Source: Bacteroidia bacterium (lineage in GTDB: Bacteria; Bacteroidota; Bacteroidia; Bacteroidales; Prolixibacteraceae). Taken from it: 64,000 nucleotides of DNA. Of this stretch, positions 1-10,100 are shown piece after piece. The notes beneath the pieces were generated by a model that made no database searches, had not been told where the DNA came from, and was given only the letters and a program-made list of their open reading frames with translations. The DNA is taken from NCBI GenBank assembly GCA_026391655.1, contig JAPLDR010000055.1, positions 34,432 to 98,431 of the forward strand, given 5' to 3'. Each line of letters starts with the position of its first letter. Position 1 is the stretch's first letter. Both the position numbers and the translations under genes were made by a program.

Positions 1-561
1 ACCATCAAAAGCAGAAGATATAAATCCCGGAGCAACAGCTAATTGTTCAATTGAAGAACAAGCCTCCGAAATTAATTTATAGGTAACATCAAAATCAACA
101 TTTGCTTTACCAAAATTACGATCGGTCCGAATAACTGCTAAGCTATCAATTAATTGAACATCTAAATAACGACTAATCAAAATGGAAGAGAGTCGTTCAC
201 CAAAACCAAGAATCTTATCCATCGTTTTGGGAGTGAGTTCTCCGATTAGCGTAATTCCCTGAACGATCTTTTCGAGTTCGTCAAAAAGCGGTTGCAGGGC
301 TTGAATTGTTGGAACAACATTCTCATTATTAAATAATCCTCTGATCATCTCCTCGTGACGTGTTCGGATGGCTATTAGTTCGCCGTTGATTTTCTCGCCC
401 GATGCAGCTTTCTGAGCTACGGCAAGAAGCTGATCGGTGACTCCACCCAATGCAGAAACCACGACAATAATTTTGTCTTGTTGATTTAGAACAATTTCGC
501 CAATCCTCCTTACATTTTCCACCGAACCAACCGAAGTTCCGCCAAATTTCAATATTTTCAT
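1..561 (-). CDS. Aspartokinase, N-terminal part (runs off the window)
   Basis: I translated the reverse strand from the ATG at 561 down to base 1: 187 codons stay open and leave the window. The protein opens with MKILKFGGTSVGS, the diagnostic nucleotide-binding start of aspartate kinases, followed by IVVVSALGGVTDQL, and has GFGERLSS near residue 118 and VAPGFISS near the window edge. Aspartokinase phosphorylates L-aspartate, the first step towards lysine, threonine and methionine, in the cytoplasm. In Bacteroidota this N-terminus is found both in stand-alone LysC and in the bifunctional aspartokinase-homoserine dehydrogenase ThrA; the part that would decide lies outside the window, so no symbol is given. 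It lies downstream of recA on the same strand but is separated from it by a strong terminator, so it is probably transcribed separately. Confidence 0.93.
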   Translation of the reverse strand, partial: MKILKFGGTSVGSVENVRRIGEIVLNQQDKIIVVVSALGGVTDQLLAVAQKAASGEKINGELIAIRTRHEEMIRGLFNNENVVPTIQALQPLFDELEKIVQGITLIGELTPKTMDKILGFGERLSSILISRYLDVQLIDSLAVIRTDRNFGKANVDFDVTYKLISEACSSIEQLAVAPGFISSAFDG

Positions 562-607
562 AGGGATTCTTTGATAATTTATAATCCAACCTTGCACACA
601 AAAGTCC

Positions 608-645
608 AAAAAAAATCTGAACCGTGGAATTTCCGGTTCAGATTT
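608..645 (-). terminator. Rho-independent terminator of recA
   Basis: A perfect 12-bp inverted repeat (arms 613-624 and 634-645, AAATCTGAACCG type) ends on the minus strand in a run of eight T just before the aspartokinase leader. It starts about 20 bases after the recA stop codon. Confidence 0.85.
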
Positions 646-665
646 CTTAACAAGTTTACAATTAT

Positions 666-1688
666 TTATTTTTCGGAAGTGGGAGAATAACTTGCAAGTA
701 TTTTAGATTCAAGCTCTTCCATTAATTCAGGGTTATCTTTCAAAAGTGCTTTTACCCCTTCGCGACCCTGACCCAGCTTTGTTTCGCCATAGCTAAACCA
801 CGATCCGGACTTTTTAATCAGGTTAATTTCAACACCCATGTCAACAATCTCACCAACTTTGGAGATTCCTTCACCATAAAGGATGTCAAATTCGGCCTTA
901 CGAAACGGTGGCGCCACTTTGTTTTTGACCACCTTAACACGGGTATGGCTACCTTGTACCTCTTCGCCATCTTTCAATTGACCAATCTTACGGATATCCA
1001 GGCGAACTGAGGCGTAAAATTTAAGCGCATTACCACCTGTTGTAGTTTCAGGATTTCCGAACATTACCCCGATTTTATCACGTAGCTGATTAATAAAAAT
1101 TACGCATGTTTTTGTTTTACTGATACTTCCAGTAAGTTTTCGTAATGCCTGGGACATCAATCGTGCCTGAAGACCCATTTTCGAATCGCCCATCTCCCCT
1201 TCAATTTCAGCTTTCGGGGTTAACGCCGCTACAGAGTCAATAACGATGATGTCGATAGCTCCTGAACGAATCAGACTATCAGCAATTTCGAGTGCCTGCT
1301 CGCCGTTATCAGGTTGAGATATAAGAAGTTCGTCGATATCTACACCCAATTTTTGGGCATATGTAGGATCGAAAGCGTGCTCAGCATCTATAAAAGCAGC
1401 GATGCCTCCCACCTTTTGTGCTTCCGCAATTGCATGTATTGCAAGCGTCGTTTTTCCTGAAGATTCGGGCCCAAATATCTCAATTACACGACCTTTGGGA
1501 TACCCGCCAATTCCCATGGCCAAATCCAATCCTATAGAACCGGAATGAATAGCCTGTACATCATCTACAGGTTTATCTCCCATTCTCATAATTGAGCCTT
1601 TCCCGTAGCTTTTTTCAATCTTATCAATTGTAAGCTGCAGGGCTTTCAGCTTTTCGCTGTTGATCTTCTGCGTATCGTCCTTTGCCAT
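666..1688 (-). CDS. recA: Recombinase RecA
   Basis: Protein of 340 residues, normal RecA length. RecA forms ATP-dependent filaments on single-stranded DNA, carries out strand exchange in homologous repair and triggers the SOS response. Visible hallmarks are the Walker A motif GPESSGKTT near residue 74, the MRMGD motif in the N-terminal region, the Walker B-type [12 protein letters not shown], the L1/L2-region residues around MSQALRKL and [15 protein letters not shown], and the C-terminal [10 protein letters not shown]. The start ATG at 1688 gives the usual MAKDD-type N-terminus. It lies 14 bp behind bcp, so the two are probably co-transcribed, and a strong hairpin terminator follows the stop codon. 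No LexA-type operator was recognised. Confidence 0.98.
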   Translation of the reverse strand: MAKDDTQKINSEKLKALQLTIDKIEKSYGKGSIMRMGDKPVDDVQAIHSGSIGLDLAMGIGGYPKGRVIEIFGPESSGKTTLAIHAIAEAQKVGGIAAFIDAEHAFDPTYAQKLGVDIDELLISQPDNGEQALEIADSLIRSGAIDIIVIDSVAALTPKAEIEGEMGDSKMGLQARLMSQALRKLTGSISKTKTCVIFINQLRDKIGVMFGNPETTTGGNALKFYASVRLDIRKIGQLKDGEEVQGSHTRVKVVKNKVAPPFRKAEFDILYGEGISKVGEIVDMGVEINLIKKSGSWFSYGETKLGQGREGVKALLKDNPELMEELESKILASYSPTSEK

Positions 1689-1702
1689 GTTGTAATATGT
1701 AA

Positions 1703-2170
1703 TTATTTAATTAATAAATCATTAATAATCTGGTTGGTGTGTTCTTTCGTATCAACCTTTTTGAAAATCTTTTCAATAACTCCTTGTTCATTGATCACAA
1801 AAGTTGTTCGGATCACTCCCATATAGGTTTTTCCGTAATTCACTTTTTCGCCCCACACTCCATAAGCCTGAAGAATCTCCTTTGCTGTATCAGCAATCAG
1901 ATTAAACTTTAATCCGTATTTTTTGACAAATTTTGCATGCGATGCTTCACCGTCAGGACTGATGCCTGCAACTTCATATCCTTTTGATAACCAAAACTCG
2001 TAATTATCATTAAGATTGCAGGCTTCTGCCGTACAACCTGGCGTATCATCCTTGGGGTAAAAATACAGAATTAACTTCTTCCCTTTGAATCCTGCAAGAG
2101 AAATTGTTTCTCCGTTTTGATTAATCCCCGAAAAATAGGGAGCTGATATTCCTTCAACTAATTGTATCAT
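1703..2170 (-). CDS. bcp: Thioredoxin-dependent thiol peroxidase (Bcp/PrxQ peroxiredoxin)
   Basis: Protein of 155 residues, typical of the Bcp/PrxQ class of peroxiredoxins, which reduce hydrogen peroxide and organic hydroperoxides at the expense of thioredoxin in the cytoplasm. The active-site segment [11 protein letters not shown] carries the peroxidatic cysteine at about residue 46 and the resolving cysteine five residues later (C51), the arrangement seen in E. coli Bcp. It is the promoter-proximal gene of a probable bcp-recA unit. Pairing an oxidative-stress enzyme with the main recombination protein is plausible for shared stress expression, but that is inference. Confidence 0.95.
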   Translation of the reverse strand: MIQLVEGISAPYFSGINQNGETISLAGFKGKKLILYFYPKDDTPGCTAEACNLNDNYEFWLSKGYEVAGISPDGEASHAKFVKKYGLKFNLIADTAKEILQAYGVWGEKVNYGKTYMGVIRTTFVINEQGVIEKIFKKVDTKEHTNQIINDLLIK

Positions 2171-2199
2171 ATCTTATTATTTTAATATTACCAATAGAA

Positions 2200-2207
2200 C
2201 AAATATA
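2200..2207 (-). promoter_or_regulatory. Candidate -7 promoter element for bcp-recA
   Basis: On the minus strand the octamer TATATTTG matches the Bacteroidota -7 consensus TAnnTTTG about 30 bases upstream of the bcp start. A TTTG further upstream is spaced wider (about 24 bases) than usual for a -33 element, so only the -7 match is supported. Confidence 0.45.
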
Positions 2208-2327
2208 ATAAAAAATAAGGATATGGGATCTCAAAAGACAACATAAAACAGAGAAAATTTATGGAAAACAACAAAAATCCGCTAAAATGTATAATTTTAG
2301 CTTTTTATAATTTCTGAATTAAAAGTC

Positions 2328-3671
2328 ATGAGAGTTTCGTGTAAGAGCGTAGGGTTTATCGTTGTTTCAAGTCTGTATTTATTGTTTCCAAACCGATTAA
2401 TATCTCAGGAAATAGCTGGCAATGAATCACTTGCTATAGAATATTTTATAAATAAAAATTTCGAAAAAGCATTACCAATTTTCACCCGGCTTATCAACAA
2501 ATCGCCTGACAATGCGATGTATAATTACTATTACGGAATTTCCCTGATTAAAAATAATCAGTATACTACCGCAGCAAAAGAGGCTTTGCTTAACGCTGTT
2601 GTAGATAAAACACCTTCGAACTCGAATTTTTATCTTGGCAATTACTTTCACGCCCTTGAAAACTGGTCAGAAGCCATCGACTTCTATAAGCGGTATAAAG
2701 GGAGTAACCAGGAACGCCGGGAGCTTGAATACGATAAATACCTCGATTTGTGTATGAAACACATCAACCCATTTAAAGTTGATAAAGGAGACGAGAAAAG
2801 TATTTTTGTTGACACAATCAAAGTTCCGACTGCAAAGCCGGATGAAAAAAATTTTCCTATTCCCGATTCTCTTCGGGTAGAATGGTTCAACTTCCAGATA
2901 AACAGTCAATTGATTTATCATAGCATATCAGATTTCAGAAGTGAAGCTGCAAAAATCCTTTTTACAAAAGCATGGATCGCCACAGGTAAAAATGATTCGA
3001 TTGTAAAGAATACCGATATTCTCAGAAAAGCGCATGAGGAAACGCACAATGTAACCACTAGAATTGGTCTGGTACAAAGAATCGTCGATGCAGAACAGCA
3101 ATCTTATCAGTTGCTGCGCGACCGGGAGAAATTTTTCGAACAGGCAAGGGTAAAAGAGGCAGGCTATTGGGAAAAGGCCGGAGCCGATGCGATGGCAACC
3201 TTTATTAAGGTAATTGCTGAAAGGGAGAAATCCAGAGGCGATCGAATGCTCAATGAAAAGAAAAAAGTTGAAGTTGCTTCCACAGAAGTAGCAGTAGCAA
3301 TACCTGTTACAGAAATTCAGGAACCGGAAAAACAGCCGATGAGCTCAGATAATCAATTATCAAATCAAAAAAATATCGTTTTTAAAGTTCAGATCGGATC
3401 TTTTCTGAACGGTAAACAAACACCTGCTTTCAAAACGTTGTATAAAAAATTGTCGAAATTCAGAAAGATTGATAATTATACCGACGCAAAAAAATGCGTT
3501 TTCTACACAATTGGAAATTTTACCGATTATAAGGACGCCTCATTGCTTAAAAATCAATTGATTATGGAAGGGGCAAAAGGCTCATTTTTAGCTGCTTACA
3601 AAAATGGCGTACGCGTTCCGGTGTCCAGTGTTGTTAAAGGCCTTTCTGCAAAACAAAACAATTTAAAGTAA
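2328..3671 (+). CDS. Secreted TPR protein with C-terminal SPOR domain
   Basis: Protein of 447 residues with an N-terminal signal peptide (hydrophobic VGFIVVSSLYLLF, cleavage near LISQ-E). Residues ~30-135 form tetratricopeptide-like helices (EYFINKNFEKALPIF, NAMYNYYYGISLIKNNQY, NFYLGNYFHALENWSEAIDFY). A charged helical middle follows, then a C-terminal SPOR-type domain (about 350-435, beginning IVFKVQIGSF and containing FYTIGNFTDYKDA). SPOR domains bind glycan strands lacking stem peptides and bring proteins to septa or the envelope; the TPR part suggests a scaffold role. It probably acts in the periplasm. It lies 11 bases upstream of clpS on the same strand. Exact function is not recognised. 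Confidence 0.8.
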   Translation: MRVSCKSVGFIVVSSLYLLFPNRLISQEIAGNESLAIEYFINKNFEKALPIFTRLINKSPDNAMYNYYYGISLIKNNQYTTAAKEALLNAVVDKTPSNSNFYLGNYFHALENWSEAIDFYKRYKGSNQERRELEYDKYLDLCMKHINPFKVDKGDEKSIFVDTIKVPTAKPDEKNFPIPDSLRVEWFNFQINSQLIYHSISDFRSEAAKILFTKAWIATGKNDSIVKNTDILRKAHEETHNVTTRIGLVQRIVDAEQQSYQLLRDREKFFEQARVKEAGYWEKAGADAMATFIKVIAEREKSRGDRMLNEKKKVEVASTEVAVAIPVTEIQEPEKQPMSSDNQLSNQKNIVFKVQIGSFLNGKQTPAFKTLYKKLSKFRKIDNYTDAKKCVFYTIGNFTDYKDASLLKNQLIMEGAKGSFLAAYKNGVRVPVSSVVKGLSAKQNNLK

Positions 3672-3682
3672 TATCGAATTGT

Positions 3683-3958
3683 ATGAGCATTGAGAAGCAA
3701 AAAGATCAGATATCACCGACAGATCTGGACAAGGATCATGTTTGCACATTGGAGTTGCACAATGATGATTATCATACGTTTGATTACGTCATCGAATCAC
3801 TCATCGAAATATGCGATCTTGATAAGATTCAGGCTACCCAATGTACTTATCTGATACATTACAAAGGTAAATGTGATATAAAAAAAGGATCAAAGTCCTA
3901 TTTGCTCCCTTTGCGAAGAGCACTGGCCAAACGCGATCTTAAAGCTGTAATTAAATAA
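3683..3958 (+). CDS. clpS: ATP-dependent Clp protease adaptor ClpS
   Basis: Protein of 91 residues. ClpS delivers proteins with N-degron residues (Leu, Phe, Tyr, Trp) to the ClpAP/ClpCP protease and modulates substrate choice. The family signature LHNDDYHTFDYV is present near residue 25 (the D-D-x-x-T/H-F-x-x-V pattern), then the helix IESLIEICDL and the QAxQxxxxIHxKGKC segment that completes the N-degron pocket; the C-terminus has LRRALAKRDLKAVI. The preceding TPR-SPOR gene ends 11 bases upstream. The last 61 bases overlap the 3' end of the convergent membrane methyltransferase gene. Confidence 0.92.
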   Translation: MSIEKQKDQISPTDLDKDHVCTLELHNDDYHTFDYVIESLIEICDLDKIQATQCTYLIHYKGKCDIKKGSKSYLLPLRRALAKRDLKAVIK

Positions 3959-4617
3959 TGAAATGGAAGGGTGAAAGTCCGTTTATTATTTTTGGCGAAA
4001 AATTTTAACTTGCTAAATATCAGCGGAAAATCGATTTGCTCCTTTTTAGGAAATAACGCATTTGTCTGTTCCATATAAACGCGGTATTCGTTACCAAAAT
4101 GACTGATCAGTTGCCGCTCTTCGCGTTGAACCCGGTGAAGATAGAATGGGATCGCGAGGACCAGAAAGGCAGGACCAACAATCCAGTTTTGCAACATAAA
4201 TACCTGAGCTACAGCAATTGCAACAAAAGCCGCATACATCGGGTGTCGTACCCATTTGAAAACACCCGTTGTGATCAACTGATGATTCTCTTTGATCTCC
4301 AAACCTGGTGACCAATACTTCCCTAAATCGGCGTGAGCCCTGAAAAAAAGCCATACCCCAAATCCATAGAGCATTGTTGAAGGAAAACCTAACCATTTCG
4401 GAAGATTATAATCGAAGAATGAAAACCACGTAGAAAAAACATAAAGAATAGGAAGTAGCTGAAAACCAACGAATATAAACAACAGAAACAGACGTTCTTT
4501 TTTATTAAAATAACGCTGGTGTTTTTCTGTCACATAATACTGAACGTAATACGAACGAAGAATAATCTGCAAAACAAATCCGCACAAAAATATTATCTCG
4601 AGATAAGCACGATCCAT
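3898..4617 (-). CDS. Isoprenylcysteine carboxyl methyltransferase-like membrane protein
   Basis: Protein of 239 residues with about five hydrophobic segments. The C-terminal half has the signature of the ICMT/phospholipid methyltransferase-like family: GVFKWVRHPMYAAF (SAM-site RHPxY), and later HRVQREERQLISHFGNEYRVYMEQT (the E-E-x-L...F-G-x-E-Y motif). Prokaryotic members are integral membrane methyltransferases of mostly unknown substrate, so the reaction is inferred to be SAM-dependent methylation of a membrane-associated acceptor only. Convergent with clpS; the two reading frames overlap by 61 bases at their 3' ends. Confidence 0.75.
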   Translation of the reverse strand: MDRAYLEIIFLCGFVLQIILRSYYVQYYVTEKHQRYFNKKERLFLLFIFVGFQLLPILYVFSTWFSFFDYNLPKWLGFPSTMLYGFGVWLFFRAHADLGKYWSPGLEIKENHQLITTGVFKWVRHPMYAAFVAIAVAQVFMLQNWIVGPAFLVLAIPFYLHRVQREERQLISHFGNEYRVYMEQTNALFPKKEQIDFPLIFSKLKFFAKNNKRTFTLPFHYLITALRSRLASALRKGSK

Positions 4618-4692
4618 ATTTTCAATTTTTATGCAAAATAAACGCTTTTTGGGATGGATTCAAATGTAATCCGGGAAATAAATGAATAATTG

Positions 4693-4733
4693 AGAAGACG
4701 GAAGTTAAAAGACCGAAGTCAGAAGACGGAAGT
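4693..4733. repeat. Short direct repeat in the GH39 downstream region
   Basis: The 13-mer AGAAGACGGAAGT occurs twice (4693-4705 and 4721-4733) with a related GACCGAAGT between them. It sits in the gap between the methyltransferase start and the GH39 stop and looks like short tandem slippage, with no visible function. Confidence 0.6.
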
Positions 4734-4775
4734 AGCTTTATTATCCGTCATTCATATTTTGGCCATATCGCATCG

Positions 4776-6446
4776 TTAATAGGTCAGTTTCACCAACGAA
4801 ACAGCCTGACGCGGCAACTGCATTCTTATAAATGCTTCGCCATTACTGATATTTATTTTCTCAGGAGCATTAAGCAGTTCCAACTGACCGGACTTTTCAA
4901 GAATGGTAAATTGGTCGGGAGTTGGGTTTTGGGGTGAACCTATCTTTTTCCAGACTTCATAGGAATTACTGTGGTTACTGTCTATCCGAAAGTGAGTAAA
5001 CACTGCCTTTTTAGATGGTATACCCTTGATTTTAAGTTCAACAGGTGACCCGGCATCTATTATATCGTCGTCATGATAGTTCCAGACCAATACTGTTACG
5101 GAGCTTATATCCTTACTCGCCAGTGCATTAATGTCGGTTCTCTTACCCCGGACACTTGAATCACGAATAGCGCTGAAATCATAGGCAAGATCTCCGCTCA
5201 CCTCTACCCTGCTGCCAGTCATCATTCCCAACATCCTAAATACATTAAGAACAGGTTTGTCCACGCCATTGGTAGCCAGATCGCGGAACCCGGCAAACCA
5301 TGGCTGATTTTCGAATTCAAACGACCAGTTCACGGCACCAATAAGATTAATACCGTAGAAATCAGCCAAATCATATTCCCGGGCAATGGATGCCGCCGAG
5401 TAGCTCGAATACATAGTGCCGTTTCGATAGGCATTTTCGGGATTGGTTGTCATGCCACATGCAGCACATCCTTCAGGGTCGGATTCACCTATAATGACCG
5501 GAATATTTTTTATTTCAGGGAAGGAAGCAATCACTGCAAAGTTATCATTCATATTACGCAACTGAGAACTCATACCCATGCGCACTTTACCATTCACTAC
5601 TTTTGGTGAACCTTTGGCATGAAACGCCACAAAATCAAATTGTGAACCTATTTTACCTGTTGCAAAATTGGTATCACGCAGACAGTGCTGAATAAAAGTA
5701 CGGACAAAACGGGAACCGCCGCCGGTAGTATGCGGACCACCTATTCGGGCTGTTGGCAAGGCACGTTTTACGGCATCTGAAGCATAATCGTACATTTTGC
5801 AATACTCAAGAACCCTATCAGGTACTTTTAAATAAGCTCCGTCGGCTTCGTTCCATAGTTCCCAGTACCATTTTTCAACTTCATTTTTTCCGTATCGGTC
5901 GACACTATGTCTTACCCATTGATAAATCAATTCCGCCCATCTTTTATAATCTTTTGGAGGATATGCCCAGCCGGTTTCAATTTTGCTATATGGTTTACCG
6001 GGAGCCCAGTCGTGCTTATAAGGTTTCGGGTTGGTAGAAAGCGCTTCCGGCATAAAACCTATTTCTGCCAAAGGCCTCATTTTACGCTCAATATAAGTAT
6101 CGAAAATTTTATCGATGATGGTCCAGTCGTAAACCGGATTCCCATCTTTATCTTCGGTGTACATATTGGTGGAGCCCCATTTAAGGTCAGGTATACCATC
6201 ACCGGTGTTCATGAGATTATGAGCACGCACATAAACAGGTACCGGACTTAATGCCGCAATCTCCGACAGCAGTTTTTTCCCATCTTTCATATAGGTGTAA
6301 TTTGGCTCATCGTATCCAAACCACGCCCAGATTGGTTTCATCGGGCCTTTTTCTTTGGTCAGGTCAACTTGTATGACTATGGGTTTATTTTGACAGTAAA
6401 CAACAAGTGAAAAAATGACAAGAAAGAATGTAAGTGTCAGTTTCAT
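4776..6446 (-). CDS. Secreted glycoside hydrolase family 39 (beta-xylosidase-like)
   Basis: Protein of 556 residues with an N-terminal signal peptide (MKLTLTFFLVIFSLVVYCQ). The core is a clan GH-A TIM barrel of the GH39 type: WYWELWNEAD supplies the general acid/base Glu (E200), and PVIIGESDPEG gives the candidate nucleophile (E321). The N-terminal WAWFGYDEPNYTY and VRAHNL match the first barrel strands of GH39 beta-xylosidases and iduronidase-like enzymes. A beta-sandwich appears to occupy the C-terminal ~130 residues. It probably removes xylosyl or related beta-linked residues in the periplasm or at the cell surface. It lies about 80 bases downstream of the true end of the giant T9SS gene, on the same strand. 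Substrate is inferred from family only. Confidence 0.82.
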   Translation of the reverse strand: MKLTLTFFLVIFSLVVYCQNKPIVIQVDLTKEKGPMKPIWAWFGYDEPNYTYMKDGKKLLSEIAALSPVPVYVRAHNLMNTGDGIPDLKWGSTNMYTEDKDGNPVYDWTIIDKIFDTYIERKMRPLAEIGFMPEALSTNPKPYKHDWAPGKPYSKIETGWAYPPKDYKRWAELIYQWVRHSVDRYGKNEVEKWYWELWNEADGAYLKVPDRVLEYCKMYDYASDAVKRALPTARIGGPHTTGGGSRFVRTFIQHCLRDTNFATGKIGSQFDFVAFHAKGSPKVVNGKVRMGMSSQLRNMNDNFAVIASFPEIKNIPVIIGESDPEGCAACGMTTNPENAYRNGTMYSSYSAASIAREYDLADFYGINLIGAVNWSFEFENQPWFAGFRDLATNGVDKPVLNVFRMLGMMTGSRVEVSGDLAYDFSAIRDSSVRGKRTDINALASKDISSVTVLVWNYHDDDIIDAGSPVELKIKGIPSKKAVFTHFRIDSNHSNSYEVWKKIGSPQNPTPDQFTILEKSGQLELLNAPEKINISNGEAFIRMQLPRQAVSLVKLTY

Positions 6447-6528
6447 TTAGTAAATATCTTTAGAGACTCTTTAAGTTTTTTTGAGTAAGGAAGGTGAATA
6501 TTGATAGCTAATATTTTCCCCGGAGGAT

Positions 6529-7190
6529 TTAATCTTCCAGTACGAATTTGATTGTTTTTTTCTGGTTTCGGTCAATGATGGTAAGTAAGTATACTCCGGC
6601 CGCCATATCCCGAAGCATCCAGCTGGTTCTGGAGCTGATTTTTAGCATTCAAATTAGCCAATAGCTTGCCGTTTACGGAATAGAGGTAGAAACGTGCATC
6701 AGAACTCACTTCTCCGTTTATATAAATGGTCTTTGCAATTGAACGAACTTTAAGCTCATTATTAGCTGGTTGAGTTGATCCGATCGCATCGTATGTATGA
6801 AGGAAGAACCTGCCTGTCCCTTTTGTATTTTGATCCAGGGTAGCCGTATAGGTTGCACCTTTGAGATCAAGCCTGATAAAAATTTTGGTTAACCTGTCCT
6901 CCAGTACTGCCTGACATCCTGAAGGCAGGTTGACCGTTTCGGCCTTAAATGTAATCTGACCTCCGGCTTTATAATCAATCCCCAGTGGAATCACGTACTG
7001 ATCGTAATCCTGATCGGGAAGACATTGCAAGGTATAATCTATTGCATTATCTTCCACCAATTTAGAATAAACTGAAAAGTCCGGATTTGCTATATACAGG
7101 CCTGCATCATAACCAGGATCCATTCCTTTGGTAGTATTTGTAACGAATTTGATCTCCGTTGAGCTTGATGATGTCTGATCCCTGGCAGAG
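6529..7190 (-). pseudogene. Frame-displaced C-terminal end of the giant protein, with T9SS type A sorting domain
   Basis: This stretch is the natural continuation of the giant gene upstream but is split over two other frames. From about 7175 the frame encoding STEIKFVTNTTKGMDPGYDAG carries the homology expected just before T9SS sorting domains; it stays open to about 6610 (KTIYINGEVSSDARFYLYSVNGKLL). There it shifts again to DMAAGVYLLTIIDRNQKKTI-KFVLED and stops at 6529. The final block is a typical type A sorting domain (YLYSVNGKLL...LDAS-MAAGVYLLTI...K.V). The first shift behaves as one missing base (GGG where GGGG would restore the frame, near 7173-7175); the second as one extra base (GGG where GG would restore it, near 6612). 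As read, the giant protein would lose its secretion signal. Real mutation or sequencing error cannot be told apart here. Confidence 0.8.
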
Positions 7191-10100
7191 CTGCATTCGG
7201 TAATTGCATAGCTTTGGTAAACGTTACAGCCCCTCCGCCAGTTTTCGATTTGACAAAGAATCCCTGAGCAGTTTGCACACTTGTGATCGTGGTTGCATTA
7301 TTTATGACAATATATTCAGGTGTAGTATGGCTGGTCGTTATATTGTTGGTATCCCAAAGATAAACAGCAATATAGTTAGGATCAAGCTGACTTATATTTG
7401 TCGCATTTAAAAAGCCATCGTTGGCGACATCCCGAATATTGAGTGCGCAGGTAAAAGGATTTCCAATACAGTTCCATCCCCAGTCGGGTGCAATACCTGT
7501 TCTGGTCAGAGTAACATTAACCGTATTAAGATTTGGAATCCCTGTGGCATCGACTCTGCCTGTACCAGGTATTACACCTACTCCAGGCTCATTGTAATTA
7601 TAAATCGTTCGGATATTAAAACCTTTACCAAGCCCAATGCTACCAACAGTTGTACTTGTTGTCGGATAATAAAAATATGGATTCCAGATATTGGTAGTGG
7701 TATTATAATCGCGGATACCTGCAGCAACTAAAGCATCCGGGTTAAGATTAAATAAATCAGGAATTTCAGGATTGTATTGTAAAAAATAATGAACCGACTC
7801 GTCTTTAATCGGTGAAGAATAAAGATGCCAGTTATTCGTATGAGACATATACCGCTCTACCTTTGCCGTCCCGTTTCCGATTGCACTGCTAAACAAATCA
7901 CTATGAACAAATGATCCTGTCAAAACTGAATCAGATTTAAGAACTAAACATGACCAATAGTCAATCTGAAGTGGATAATATACCGGGAAAGGAGCACGAT
8001 AATCGAATTTTGTATAATTGTCAACGGTAAGCGTGGCACCCGGAGGAACAGTAAGCACCCCTCTCGTAATTGTACAATCGTGAGGGACATAAATGGAAGC
8101 GGTGGTTGCAAGCCATACACCAAATACATTATAGATACCCAGATTATACATACTATTGTTGAGATAACGATTCATTTCGATGGTTTGCTTTGCATAGGGA
8201 TCACCGGCATATACTACGGTAGGCATTGTAGTGGTGGCATCCAACCGGCCGGCAGGAGCGGTAATCTCATGAAGCAAACGCATTGTCCCATATAGCGTTA
8301 CATTATTTGAATTGTTTATCAGAATGTCATAGACCTCATCATTGGTAAATGTAGCCGCCGGAATTGTCTGAGCCAAAGTCCCTGCAAACTCGATGGTAGA
8401 GTATTGTGCCGAGGCATTAATATGTGCACTGCTGCCTAAATACAAGTTCCTGTTCACCGTGAGTTTTTTGTTGGAAGGTATAACCGTACTTCTGATTGTG
8501 GCATCAATAAGACTGCCAATCGTGCGATTGATATCCAGATGCAAATCGCGTATAGCGGCTGAGCCGTAATTCGCAACTGTGGCAAATTCGACATCATCTC
8601 CGGCAGCCGGAATGTAACTTGCCGTCCAGTTACTTGCTGTGCCCCAGTCTATGCTGTTAAACCCATACCAATAGTTTACACGTACAGAAACCATCATGAT
8701 CACAGTATTCGAAGTAGCCGGATTGCCGGTGACACAAGTAAGCGATGAGGTCAGCACAACAGTGACGATATCGCCGTCAGACAAAGTAGAACTGTTATAG
8801 GTGGGTGAAGGACCATTGGCTACATTCGTACCGTTCACTTTCCACTGATAACTTGGAGTAAGTCCGCCATTTACAGGAGTTGCTGTAAAAGTAACATTGG
8901 TACCCGTAGTGGTCGGATTGGGAGATGCTACCAGACTTACACTGACAGGAACATTGGGATTAACGATCAGATCAACTGATGAAGTAGCCGGAAGTATTTG
9001 CTGAAATACTATATCGTCCAGTGCAAAATCGTTTCCGTTCGCTATTGTATTTTGATTAATCAATTCCAGGTTTAACGATGTATTGCTTCCTGAAGTTGCG
9101 TTATAAGTAAACTGTTTCCAGGAGCAGGTAGCCAGATCTGCAGTATAAACCGGTCCTACGGCAACTCCATTTATATATAACTGCAATTGGGAAGGCGCCA
9201 GTGCAACAACACTTTGTACCCAATAAGTAAACTGGTAGCTGGCCCCGGGAATTACAGGCACAGATTGGGTCCATATTACAGCTCCTGCCACAGGAGAACC
9301 GTTGACCACCATTTGTTTTCCGGTACCTGTGGTATGGTCACCGCAGGAAATAAAATTCGGATGCTCTGAATGAGGATCGACAAGTACATCATAAGTACTC
9401 TCGGGCCAAAGTCCGCTGGTACCAGGTATAGCAAGAGCATAACTGCTGCCAAAACTTGTATTTCCAGCTTCGAAATCACCATTGGTAACCAAATTACCGC
9501 CAACAACAACATTACCTGTTACAGTATAAGTTCCTGTCATGTCAGTTGTAACATTTGTTAAAACCGGATTTTGAAGGGTAGAGTAAAAACTGTTCGGCCC
9601 TTGCCAGAAACGGTTCAAAATAGTTGATTCTCCTACGCTTGTCAGGTTCACCGTTGAGCCGGCACACGCTGTTCCTGGGCCTCCTGCGGTAATTAATGGC
9701 GAAACAAACACGATACCAACGCATGCAACATTTAGTGTTGTAGCACCTGATGCTAAAGCAATATTAACACCCGTATAATTACCGGCAGACAATCCTGATT
9801 TCAGACGGGCATAAATGGTGGTCGGATTTAATACACCTCCGGTTTGTGTTAGTGTTATTGGGCCTGATTGATATGTACCACCAGAAGTCAAACAAATTTC
9901 GTAGTTCGTGGGAGGTGTGACACTTACATTTGCCGAGAGGGAAGCACCACTCACGGTAAACGATTGCGGAGAAGATGGCCCTGTCGTTGCCATATAACCA
10001 AATCCGGTAAGCGTTGTCTTTGAAACCATAATGGTGGCTGTATTAACTACTGCTCCGCTGCAACCAACACTTTTTGTTATTGCTCCGGTTGATGATACAG

